Source: CAJUOR01 sp964596105
GTDB lineage: Bacteria > Bacillota_I > Bacilli_A > Erysipelotrichales > Coprobacillaceae
Reading direction: 5' to 3'
DNA: 14,805 nt
Assembly: GCA_964596105.1 (NCBI GenBank)
Contig: CAZQRT010000032.1
Span: 1-14,805 of the forward strand
The translations under genes and the position numbers were made by a program. This document shows, piece by piece, positions 1-7,090 of this stretch (position 1 is its first letter; every line of letters begins with the position of its first letter). The notes under the pieces were generated by a model. That model worked only from the letters and a program-made list of their open reading frames with translations, was not told where the DNA came from and did not search any database.

Positions 1-659
1 AACCCATTAGCCATATGATTCACACAGGCATAAGACAGACAGCCCTTCATGATCTCCTCACCCAGGCCCGTGGCGACACAGGCGCCAAAGCGGTGATCCG
101 CGTAATAACCGCTGCCAATCAGCGGGGAATCCCCGACCCGGCCCGGCCTTTTCATAAACAGCCCGCTGGTCGATGTAGCCGCGTAGATACGGTCATCCTG
201 ATCCAGGCAGATCATTCCCACCGTATCATGGCCGTCATAAGCTTTGTCATTATTGGCCATTTGCTCATAGCGCTTTTTTGAATTTTCCGTCAACAAGTCT
301 CCGGTTTCCAGGCCCAGACTTTCGCCATAATCATCAGCCCCCTGACCGCAAAGAAAACAGTTCAGCCGCTCTTTAGCGAGAATCCTGGCCAGTTTGACTG
401 GATGCAGAAGCTTCCGGGTCCCGGCCACCATCCCGCAATCCAGCGTCTGGCCGTCCATAAAAGCGGCATCCAGCTCGACAATTCCATCGCGGTTAGGAAG
501 CCCGCCGTAACCTACCGACTTCAAATTCGGATCGCCCTCAATCATCGCGATCGCGTCCACCAGAAGCTCATCCCCCGGTTTTTCTTTCAGTAACGGACTG
601 TACTTTCTCAAACTCTCATAAGCCATCACCCAGGTGGCCGCCAGTACCGCCCTACTCAT
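1..659 (-). CDS. N4-(beta-N-acetylglucosaminyl)-L-asparaginase (glycosylasparaginase), 3' end cut by window edge
   Basis: This Ntn-hydrolase cleaves the GlcNAc-Asn linkage left after glycoprotein breakdown, giving aspartate and a GlcNAc amine. The 219 visible residues read unbroken to the window edge; the family is usually about 320 long, so roughly 100 C-terminal residues lie outside. Visible landmarks are ATW near the N-terminus (8-10), VGYGGLPNRDG (49-59) followed by VELDAA, and GHDTVGM (143-149). In the last of these Thr146 should be the nucleophile exposed by autocleavage after Asp145. STSG and KRPGRVGDSP (170-179) form the usual substrate-site block. The ATG overlaps the end of the dehydrogenase gene by 8 bp and has GGTGAG 5 nt upstream, which supports this start and suggests translational coupling. 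No signal peptide is seen, so it is probably cytoplasmic. The family call is firm. The true substrate in this organism is inferred and could be another beta-aspartyl compound. Confidence 0.88.
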   Translation of the reverse strand, partial: MSRAVLAATWVMAYESLRKYSPLLKEKPGDELLVDAIAMIEGDPNLKSVGYGGLPNRDGIVELDAAFMDGQTLDCGMVAGTRKLLHPVKLARILAKERLNCFLCGQGADDYGESLGLETGDLLTENSKKRYEQMANNDKAYDGHDTVGMICLDQDDRIYAATSTSGLFMKRPGRVGDSPLIGSGYYADHRFGACVATGLGEEIMKGCLSYACVNHMANG

Positions 660-2049
660 GACCGCTCACCAGATTGCGGCCATGACCGTGAATGAAACTC
701 TCAATATTCAAATAAACCTCGTCAACACAGCGCTTGCGCGACTCCACCGCGGCCCAGCCGATATGCGGCGTGATAATCAGACGCAGGGAATTACGAATCG
801 CCAGAAGCGGATTGTCCGGTTTCATCGGCTCCTCCTCCAGAACATCCAGACCGGCCCCGGCGATCTCATTGCTGACAATCGCCTGCGCTAAGGCCCGCTC
901 ATCGATGATCGCGCCGCGGGCGACATTGATCAGATAAGCGGTATTTTTCATCATCTTAAAAGCATCCGCGTCAAACAGCTTCTCCGTCCGCTCATTCAAC
1001 GGCGCGTGAATCGAAATCACATCGCTGTCACGAAGCAGCGTCTCAAAATCCACCCTGACAAAATTCGGATCATCATGCGTGCCGCTGGTGGAATAATACA
1101 CCACGCGCGCCCCGAACGCCTGAGCGATCGTCGCCACCCGCTTGCCGATATCCCCGAGCCCGACAATCCCCCACGTCTTGCCCTCCAGCTCATGAAAATG
1201 CCGCTCAAAATAAGTAAAACTGTCATCCTGACTGTAACGCCCGGACTTCACATAATGATCATAGAAAGGCAGCTTCTCATAAAGATAGAAAAACAGAGCG
1301 AACGTGTGCTGGGCGACACTGGCCGTCGAATACCCCTTGACATTGGCGACATAAATACTGTGCCGCCGGCAGTAGTCAAGATCGATATTATTGTAGCCGG
1401 TCGCAAAAAGACAAATCAGACGCAAATTTTTCGCGAACCGCAAAACCGACTCATCAAGCACCGTCTTATTCACCACCAAAATCGTGGCATCCTTGATCAG
1501 AGTGGGAATCTCCTCACGGGAAACATGCGCGTAAGCATTCACCTCGCCAAGCCGGTCATAAGCGGAAAGATCCATGTCGCTGCCAATCGAGGACGTTTCC
1601 AGGATGACGATGCGCTCGCGCGCGATCACCATCGCCTCCTCAATCTCCTCGATAGTCATGTTCGCGAACCACTCCCCCAGACGATAAGGCTCATTCAAAC
1701 GCATGACACTGCTTTCCTGAGCGATGCCGGAAAGAACATCATCGACCCGCTGAAAATCAAGCCAGCGGTTCACCAGCGCCAGCCCCAAGGCGCGGCTTGT
1801 CATCTGCTCATCCTGCTTGATGGCATCCTTTAACTCCTCCAGGCAGTGATAATCCTCATCAAAGCAGGCCCGCACACAGCCGGCAAAAGAATCGGTGTGC
1901 ATGATGTGCGCGCAAAAGGAATCATGAAAGATAAAAGGCAGCACATAATTGTAAAGATCCATCGGCACCGGCTTTTGATATCCCAAAGTGAAATTATAAA
2001 GAATGGCACTGCCCAGCCGTTCATCCTTCATGCCGTCAATAATTCGCAT
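652..2049 (-). CDS. D-2-hydroxyacid dehydrogenase with an extra N-terminal domain
   Basis: Residues about 145-465 form a complete NAD-dependent D-isomer 2-hydroxyacid dehydrogenase of the glycerate/phosphoglycerate dehydrogenase type. The nucleotide-binding motif GLGDIG is at 297-302. The catalytic triad is present: Arg378 in NVARG, Glu407 in LDVLEEEP and His429 in TPHIGW. The substrate (hydroxypyruvate, glyoxylate or another 2-oxoacid) cannot be read from the sequence. Residues 1-140 are not part of this fold. They include SAILYNFTLGYQ and MDLYNYVLPFIFHD, which to my eye resemble the small middle-component proteins of three-component ABC (ABC-3C) systems; this is a weak, untested resemblance. 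The long start is supported by GAGGAGGAG ending 6 nt before the ATG. That site is embedded in the last Glu codons of the phosphoesterase gene 3 bp upstream. An internal start at Met131 or Met140 would give a normal-sized enzyme, but nothing favours it. Confidence 0.9.
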   Translation of the reverse strand: MRIIDGMKDERLGSAILYNFTLGYQKPVPMDLYNYVLPFIFHDSFCAHIMHTDSFAGCVRACFDEDYHCLEELKDAIKQDEQMTSRALGLALVNRWLDFQRVDDVLSGIAQESSVMRLNEPYRLGEWFANMTIEEIEEAMVIARERIVILETSSIGSDMDLSAYDRLGEVNAYAHVSREEIPTLIKDATILVVNKTVLDESVLRFAKNLRLICLFATGYNNIDLDYCRRHSIYVANVKGYSTASVAQHTFALFFYLYEKLPFYDHYVKSGRYSQDDSFTYFERHFHELEGKTWGIVGLGDIGKRVATIAQAFGARVVYYSTSGTHDDPNFVRVDFETLLRDSDVISIHAPLNERTEKLFDADAFKMMKNTAYLINVARGAIIDERALAQAIVSNEIAGAGLDVLEEEPMKPDNPLLAIRNSLRLIITPHIGWAAVESRKRCVDEVYLNIESFIHGHGRNLVSGHE

Positions 2050-2052
2050 CTT

Positions 2053-3432
2053 CTACTCCTCCTCAAATCGTCTCGTGTAAATATGCTTGGGAGACTGTCC
2101 CTTGCCATCCTCATAATACAGCGTACAGGCGATAACCTTTTTCTTCTTGACATCATACTGAATCAGATTGTAGGACAGAAAAGCCCCGACCCCGTCCTTC
2201 ATCAAACCGGTCGAGCTCCCCGCCCCCATGAGATACACATCCGCGATCTTCGTCAAAGCGGGAATATGCTCATGGCCGTGCAGAACATAATGAATATGAT
2301 GACCCTCCAGCCACTCCAAAACCTCCTCGCTGTCAATCAGCGCCTTGGACTTCTCCACCACCTTGCCGACAATATTGCCCTCCTGCCAGCTCTTCTTCAA
2401 AAAATCCGCTTTCTGCACCGGCGCGAGATGATGATGCACCAAAACGAACGGGGTATAGTGCGAGAGATCCGGGATCGTGGAAAGCTCGTCATCCAGCTCC
2501 TCCAGCTGCCGCGGGCCGATCATGCCGCGGGCGAAATTCCCCGACAGACTGGAATTCAGCTTTATAAGCAAAACCCCGACATCCGGCAACAGATGGACGT
2601 TTTCCGCCAAAAGATATGCGACAACCTTGGCCTTCTGCCACGGCAGTACATTGATGCCCTTGGTCACCATGTCGTGATTGCCTAAAACAAACTGCACCTC
2701 GGCGTGGTAGCGCCGCTTCAGCTCATTCAGATAATTTCCCGCCAGATACATGTTTTTCCGGCTCGGACTGTCCATGATATCCCCCGTGATAAAAATCTTC
2801 AAAGGATAGTTGCTTTGCAGCGTAGGCACCTTCTCATCGAGGATCTTTAAAAGCAGATCCATGGTGAAAACCTTGTCCTTGCGGCCGAGATGAAGATCGC
2901 TCAGCTGCAAAAAATAAGCCAGAGGATTAGCGCTGTGCTGCTGGAAGCCGCGGGGATTCTCCCCGGTGTTCAGCCGGGCGAAAAGATCCAGGACACTCTC
3001 CCGGGAATCAACCGGAATAAAATACCGGTGCCGGGCATTAAACACATACAACAGCGGCAGTTCACTCAAATGATAAAGCAAAGCCTCAAAAGGCGGATAC
3101 AGACGGTTCGTCTCCAGAACCATCCCGTCAAGCGGACAGTAAAACGGCATGACTGAAGGATAATCGCGGAAAAGCTTCAGAAAAAAGGACTGACTGTTCA
3201 AAGTGGCATTCAAAGGATTGTCAAAACAGTCGGGAACGATTAACACCCGCCAGTAAGAATCATGAAAACGCGCTTTAAGAACATCCATGAAAGCGCCGGG
3301 ATCCAGTTCCTCCAGCCCGTACCACTGCCGGTAGCGAACCGCGATTTCCTCAAAGCCGGTGATGTCGTCAATATGAAACTGACCGTCCAGACAGCCTGCC
3401 AGCCAGTTTAACTGATCAAAATCGATTGTCAT
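2053..3432 (-). CDS. Calcineurin-like metallophosphoesterase with unrecognised N-terminal domain
   Basis: I chose the ATG at 3432 (459 residues), because GGCGGTGA lies 5 nt upstream of it. A GTG at 3441 would sit inside that site and lacks a site of its own. The C-terminal part is a dimetal phosphoesterase of the MPP superfamily. In this numbering it shows SDLHLG (178-183), ITGD (215-218), LGNHD (250-254), VHHH (332-335) and LHGHEH (384-389), which supply the expected Asp, His and Asn metal ligands. The substrate cannot be told from motifs; the superfamily includes nucleotide and nucleic acid phosphoesterases. The first about 175 residues, rich in aromatic residues, match nothing I recognise. 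No signal peptide or membrane segment is visible, so the protein should be cytoplasmic. It is the first gene of a three-gene operon and its last codons carry the ribosome site of the dehydrogenase gene. Confidence 0.85.
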   Translation of the reverse strand: MTIDFDQLNWLAGCLDGQFHIDDITGFEEIAVRYRQWYGLEELDPGAFMDVLKARFHDSYWRVLIVPDCFDNPLNATLNSQSFFLKLFRDYPSVMPFYCPLDGMVLETNRLYPPFEALLYHLSELPLLYVFNARHRYFIPVDSRESVLDLFARLNTGENPRGFQQHSANPLAYFLQLSDLHLGRKDKVFTMDLLLKILDEKVPTLQSNYPLKIFITGDIMDSPSRKNMYLAGNYLNELKRRYHAEVQFVLGNHDMVTKGINVLPWQKAKVVAYLLAENVHLLPDVGVLLIKLNSSLSGNFARGMIGPRQLEELDDELSTIPDLSHYTPFVLVHHHLAPVQKADFLKKSWQEGNIVGKVVEKSKALIDSEEVLEWLEGHHIHYVLHGHEHIPALTKIADVYLMGAGSSTGLMKDGVGAFLSYNLIQYDVKKKKVIACTLYYEDGKGQSPKHIYTRRFEEE

Positions 3433-3437
3433 GAAAC

Positions 3438-3445
3438 TCACCGCC
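3438..3445 (-). promoter_or_regulatory. Ribosome binding site that fixes the phosphoesterase start
   Basis: On the minus strand GGCGGTGA is followed by 5 nt and then the ATG at 3432. It matches the anti-Shine-Dalgarno complement at seven of eight bases. The in-frame GTG at 3441 lies within this site, so it is an unlikely start. Confidence 0.7.
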
Positions 3446-3455
3446 TTTAAAAATC

Positions 3456-3464
3456 ATTGTATCA
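3456..3464 (-). promoter_or_regulatory. Promoter (extended -10) of the phosphoesterase-dehydrogenase-asparaginase operon
   Basis: The minus strand reads TGATACAAT, an extended -10 with TG one base before TACAAT. The -35 region is only a T-rich run, so the promoter would rely on the extended element. The predicted transcript starts near 3449, giving a leader of under 20 nt that just holds the ribosome site. The element lies between two divergent genes. Confidence 0.55.
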
Positions 3465-3498
3465 TAGACACCCGTAAAAAAAAAGCACCGCCGTCATT

Positions 3499-3532
3499 TT
3501 GACTGTACAACGTTTAGGATTTTGATTATAAT
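3499..3532 (+). promoter_or_regulatory. Promoter region of the LCP operon
   Basis: TATAAT at 3527-3532 is a perfect -10, with the LCP start codon 20 bases further on. TTGACT at 3499-3504 looks like a -35, but it is 22 bp away, which is too long for a normal sigma-A promoter. Nothing better than TGTACA (3504-3509, a 17 bp spacing) lies closer. The -10 is credible; the -35 is uncertain. Confidence 0.5.
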
Positions 3533-3552
3533 GAACCCATCAGGTGATGCTC

Positions 3553-5049
3553 ATGAAAAAACTTTACGGTTCAATCATCGTAATTGCCCTGACCACAGGG
3601 GTGTTTTTTGTATTGCGGGAAGCCGGGGCCTTTTTTGGCTGGTCAGCCATGACCACCATGATCGTATTCGCCCTGGCGCTAGTCATCATGGCATTCATCG
3701 ACATCCTGGCTTTGAAACTGCTCTTCAAGCGCCTTCCCCATGACAGCTCCCCGAAAAAAATCAAACATCTGCGCACCGAAAAACGCGTTCTCAATATCGC
3801 TTTGACGCTGGCCCTTCTCATCACCCTCGCCGCCGGCTATATCTTCCACCAAGGTAAAACCGTCATGAAAACCCTGACCGGCGTGACCGAACCGGATTCA
3901 TTAACGGGCTATGTCTTCGTGAAAAAAGACAGCGCCATGAAAGACTACGGCGACCAGGATTATATCCAGTTCGGCTTTTTAAAAGAAGATTTTGACGGCC
4001 CATTCTCCATGGTCATCGACCAGCTCGACAAGCAGCATGAGCGGGTCTGCTACCTTGACTACAACCCCTGCCTGGCCGACTCTCCCGCGCAGTGCTACCA
4101 GAGCCTCATGAGCGAACAGACCGACATCATGGTCATCAGCGAAGCCGATTACGAGACATTAAAAAACCTGAACTCCACCTTTGATGAAGATATCAAGTGC
4201 CTGGAAAAAATCACGCTGCCGATCGCGACACCATCCATCCCGGTTGATGTCACCGCTGAACCCTTCAACGTCCTGCTCATGGGCGTCGATCTGCGCGCCG
4301 GCGAAGGCAACATCTATACTTTTACGAGAACCGACACCCTGATTGTCGCGAGTTTCAATCCGGCCACCTGCCGGCTGCTGCTTGTCTCGATTCCCCGCGA
4401 CAGCTATGTCACCCTGGCCGATGAGGAAAACAATAGCGACAAAATCACCCATGCCGGTCTAGAAGGTCCGGCCTGCACCGTCAAAACCGTGGAAAATCTT
4501 CTCGGGATCGACATTAACTATTACGCGAAGTTTAACTTTAACGCCATGGTGGATCTCGTCGACCAGTTAGGCGGCATCGATGTCGACGTCGCTTATGACT
4601 TCACCGAACAGGACAGCCAGGACTGGGAAAACGCCATCACCGTCAGCAAAGGGCAGCAGCTGTTAAACGGGGAAGAGGCCCTGGCCTACACCCGCCACCG
4701 CTTCACCCAGAACGACCACGTCCGCAATGACGCCCAGCAGCAGGTGCTGGAAGCGATCATCCACCGCCTGATCTCCTGGGGCACCCTGTCCAATCTCGAC
4801 GATTTACTGAAAGTTCTCAAAAACAACATGACCACAAACATGCCCGGAGACAGCATCCAGGCCCTCGCCGGCATGCTGCCGACACTTTCCCGCATGGAAA
4901 TGACACACTATGTGCTAGAAGGGGAAGATTATGAAACCTATGTCCCGCGCTATGACCAGGACCTCTGGATCACGGATCTCGATGAAAAATCCGTGCAGAA
5001 AGCGCAGGACATGATCCAAGAAATTCAAAACAAGGAGGAAAAACCATGA
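3553..5049 (+). CDS. LytR-CpsA-Psr (LCP) family cell wall glycopolymer ligase
   Basis: LCP enzymes transfer lipid-linked anionic polymers such as teichoic acids or capsule to peptidoglycan on the outer face of the membrane. I chose the ATG at 3553 (498 residues) because AGGTGAT lies just upstream; the GTG and ATG at 3544 and 3547 fall inside that site. Three hydrophobic segments (about 5-22, 34-58, 80-97) anchor the protein. Residues about 110-230 form an accessory extracytoplasmic domain with several Cys residues, as in larger LCP proteins. The LCP domain runs from about 237 to 410: NVLLMGVD (239-246), Arg259 in TRTDTL, SIPRDSYV (279-286), the DKITHAG segment, YTRHRF (379-384) and Arg391 in VRNDAQQQ. 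These Arg and Asp residues are the usual pyrophosphate and metal ligands. A small membrane protein follows with an ATGA overlap. Which polymer is attached cannot be told. Confidence 0.93.
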   Translation: MKKLYGSIIVIALTTGVFFVLREAGAFFGWSAMTTMIVFALALVIMAFIDILALKLLFKRLPHDSSPKKIKHLRTEKRVLNIALTLALLITLAAGYIFHQGKTVMKTLTGVTEPDSLTGYVFVKKDSAMKDYGDQDYIQFGFLKEDFDGPFSMVIDQLDKQHERVCYLDYNPCLADSPAQCYQSLMSEQTDIMVISEADYETLKNLNSTFDEDIKCLEKITLPIATPSIPVDVTAEPFNVLLMGVDLRAGEGNIYTFTRTDTLIVASFNPATCRLLLVSIPRDSYVTLADEENNSDKITHAGLEGPACTVKTVENLLGIDINYYAKFNFNAMVDLVDQLGGIDVDVAYDFTEQDSQDWENAITVSKGQQLLNGEEALAYTRHRFTQNDHVRNDAQQQVLEAIIHRLISWGTLSNLDDLLKVLKNNMTTNMPGDSIQALAGMLPTLSRMEMTHYVLEGEDYETYVPRYDQDLWITDLDEKSVQKAQDMIQEIQNKEEKP

Positions 5050-5507
5050 CGATTCCCGATTACATGAGAGATGCCGAGATTATCGCTTTTTCTACGCCTT
5101 TCAAAGTCGCCTGCGTCCTGCTAGTTATCCTCGATATCCTGATATACCGCAAGTATCACATCGGCGATAAGATCACGGAAGACTTCCCGTCCTACCGCTT
5201 TTCCTGGCTCAGTCTGGGGATGGTGATCTTTGCCGTCTTTCTGGTCTGCGGCTATCAGACCGACGCCTTCTACGCGACGATCTTTGTCGTCATCGGCGCC
5301 GGTGTCGGCCTGTCCTACCTGTTCGGGCAGTATGCCGAAAGCCGCTACCGCAACAGTCTCAAAGAATGGCTGTCCGTGCTGTTTCTGGCGGTGATTGATA
5401 TTCTCTTATGCATCTGTCTGCCAAGCACCGCGGCATTAATCATCATCCTGATCCAGGCCGCTTTCACCATGCAGCTGGAAAGCCGCTGTCATGTCTCAAG
5501 CTCGTGA
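5046..5507 (+). CDS. Small integral membrane protein of unknown function
   Basis: This 153-residue protein has four or five hydrophobic segments, at about 19-34, 53-70, 74-94, 107-124 and 126-143. Short charged loops lie between them, for example around 36-52 and 95-106. I recognise no family. Its ATG overlaps the LCP stop codon as ATGA, and AAGGAGG (5032-5038) lies 7 nt upstream within the LCP gene, so the start is secure and the two genes are translationally coupled. The pairing suggests a role at the membrane beside the LCP enzyme, but that is inference from position only. The stop codon lies in the loop of the operon terminator. Confidence 0.85.
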   Translation: MTIPDYMRDAEIIAFSTPFKVACVLLVILDILIYRKYHIGDKITEDFPSYRFSWLSLGMVIFAVFLVCGYQTDAFYATIFVVIGAGVGLSYLFGQYAESRYRNSLKEWLSVLFLAVIDILLCICLPSTAALIIILIQAAFTMQLESRCHVSSS

Positions 5508-5522
5508 AAACGGGCTTTTTTT
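5499..5522 (+). terminator. Rho-independent terminator of the LCP operon
   Basis: AGCTCG pairs with CGGGCT (one G-U pair) around a TGAAAA loop, followed by seven Ts. The TGA stop of the membrane protein gene is the first three bases of the loop, so the hairpin begins inside the coding sequence. Confidence 0.8.
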
Positions 5523-5653
5523 ATACATTAAAAAAAAACGGCGGTTTATCAAATATTGAGCAAAATTAAAACTTTGGCTGGGTATGGTCAGCTTATAGGA
5601 TGATGATGGAGTAACCTGTTTATTATCTGAAATTACCCTGCCGCGAATACAGT
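5523..5653. other. AT-rich gap between convergent operons, no gene seen
   Basis: About 130 bases lie between the two facing terminators. I found no open frame with a ribosome site and no convincing hairpin. An A-run at 5530-5538 and the repeated GATGATG near 5600 are the only visible patterns. Confidence 0.5.
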
Positions 5654-5697
5654 AAAAGCAGTGAGGAGATGCTGATTCGTACGCATCTCCCCGCTGC
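5654..5697 (-). terminator. Rho-independent terminator of the MATE-tsa-asnS operon
   Basis: On the minus strand a 15-bp stem (arms at 5683-5697 and 5658-5672) has one mismatch and one G-U pair around a 10-base loop. It is followed by TTTT (5654-5657). It lies 24 bases beyond the asnS stop. The T-tract is short, but the stem is long and GC-rich. Confidence 0.75.
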
Positions 5698-5720
5698 TTA
5701 TTTCGCTTTTCAGCTGATAT

Positions 5721-7076
5721 CTAAAACTTTAAATTGCGCGGGGTCCGCGGATAAGGCTCGACATCACGGATGTTGCCAACCCCGGAAATATACATCAAGA
5801 AACGGTCAAGACCCAGGCCGAACCCGGCATGCTTGCAGCCGCCAAAACGCCGCAAATCCAGATACCACTGCAAGGTTTCCTGATTCATGCCCTTTTCCTT
5901 CATGACCCTTTCCAAAACATCATAGCGCTCCTCACGCTGACTGCCGCCGACAATCTCACCGATCCCCGGCACCAGTAAATCACAGGCCGCCACCGTCTTG
6001 CCGTCATCATTTAAGCGCATATAGAAAGCCTTGATATCCTTCGGGTAATCCGTTAAAAAGACCGGACCCTGGACTATTTCCTCACTGATGTAGCGCTCGT
6101 GCTCGCTGTTTAAATCCATCCCCCAGTAAACGGGATTCTCAAACTGCACATCCGCCTTTTCCAGAATATCGATGGCTTCGGTATACGTCATGCGCCGGAA
6201 CTCGCTGTCACGAACCCTGGTGATGCGCGCGATGCAGTCGGGATCGATCATGCTCTGAAAGAAATTCATCTCTTCCGGAGCGTTTTTTAAAGCCGCGTCG
6301 ATACAGTATTTAACCATGTCCTCAATGAGGCGCATATCATCATCGAGATCGGCGAAAGCGATCTCCGGCTCCACCATCCAGAACTCGCTGGCGTGGCGCG
6401 CGGTATTGGAATTCTCCGCGCGGAAAGCCGGCCCGAACGTGTAGACATTGCGGAAAGCCAGACAGAAAGCCTCGACATGCAGCTGCCCGGTGACCGTTAA
6501 ATAAGCCTCCTTGCCAAAGAAATCAGCCGGATCATCACCCGTGGTGACATTGAACATCTCGCCGGCCCCTTCGCCGTCATTGCTGGTGATGATCGGGGTA
6601 TGGACATAGACAAAACCCCGCTCCTGGAAAAACTGATGAATCGCCATCGAGACCACATTTCTCAACCGGAACATCGCGTAAAACGTGTTGGCGCGCGGCC
6701 TTAAATGGGGAATCTCCCGCAAAAACTCCATACTGTGACGCTTCTTCTGCAAAGGGTAGTCATGATCCGCCGCCCCTTCGACAACAATTTCCGTTGCGGC
6801 GATCTCAAAAGGCTGACGGCCCTGCGGCGTGCGCTTGAATTCCCCCGTCACCCTGATCGCCGAGCCCGTCGTGATCTTTCTGGCATCCAAAAGCTCCTCA
6901 CTGTAGACAACCTGGCAGTTAGCGAAATACGTGCCGTCATTCAAAGCGATAAAACCCACCTTGCCGCTCGGGCGGTTCGTTCTGACCCACCCCTCCAGCG
7001 TGACCGTTTCCGGCTTTTTATCCGGATCAGGCAAAACCTGCTCATAAATTTCGCGAATTGTGATCAACTTATCCAT
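5721..7076 (-). CDS. asnS: Asparaginyl-tRNA synthetase
   Basis: This class IIb synthetase charges tRNA-Asn with asparagine in the cytoplasm. Residues about 22-105 are the OB-fold anticodon-binding domain and about 125-451 the catalytic core. Motif 2 spans FGPAFRAEN (214-222) with Arg219, followed by ARHASEFWMVEPEIAF, which is typical of AsnRS. Motif 3 is GFGLGLDRFLMY (418-429). The DDPADFFGKEAYLTVTGQLH segment (181-200) also fits AsnRS better than AspRS. The 451 residues match the usual bacterial AsnRS length of about 430-470. GAGG lies 8 nt before the ATG. It is the last gene of its operon, 14 bp after tsaD and just before the terminator. No T-box leader precedes it, so its expression should follow the whole operon. 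Confidence 0.96.
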   Translation of the reverse strand: MDKLITIREIYEQVLPDPDKKPETVTLEGWVRTNRPSGKVGFIALNDGTYFANCQVVYSEELLDARKITTGSAIRVTGEFKRTPQGRQPFEIAATEIVVEGAADHDYPLQKKRHSMEFLREIPHLRPRANTFYAMFRLRNVVSMAIHQFFQERGFVYVHTPIITSNDGEGAGEMFNVTTGDDPADFFGKEAYLTVTGQLHVEAFCLAFRNVYTFGPAFRAENSNTARHASEFWMVEPEIAFADLDDDMRLIEDMVKYCIDAALKNAPEEMNFFQSMIDPDCIARITRVRDSEFRRMTYTEAIDILEKADVQFENPVYWGMDLNSEHERYISEEIVQGPVFLTDYPKDIKAFYMRLNDDGKTVAACDLLVPGIGEIVGGSQREERYDVLERVMKEKGMNQETLQWYLDLRRFGGCKHAGFGLGLDRFLMYISGVGNIRDVEPYPRTPRNLKF

Positions 7077-7090
7077 CCTTATTTCCTCAC

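Noticed and set aside
1006..1833. Long plus-strand open frame of 275 codons inside the dehydrogenase gene
   Set aside because: It lies antisense to a gene with clear catalytic motifs, has no ribosome site, and its His-, Arg- and Ile-rich translation is what the reverse of a GC-biased gene gives.
1846..2685. Long plus-strand open frame of 279 codons across the phosphoesterase-dehydrogenase junction
   Set aside because: It is antisense to two real genes, crosses their boundary and shows no recognisable motif or ribosome site.
7077..7090. T-box or other riboswitch leader for asnS
   Set aside because: Only 14 bases separate tsaD and asnS, so no leader structure can fit.
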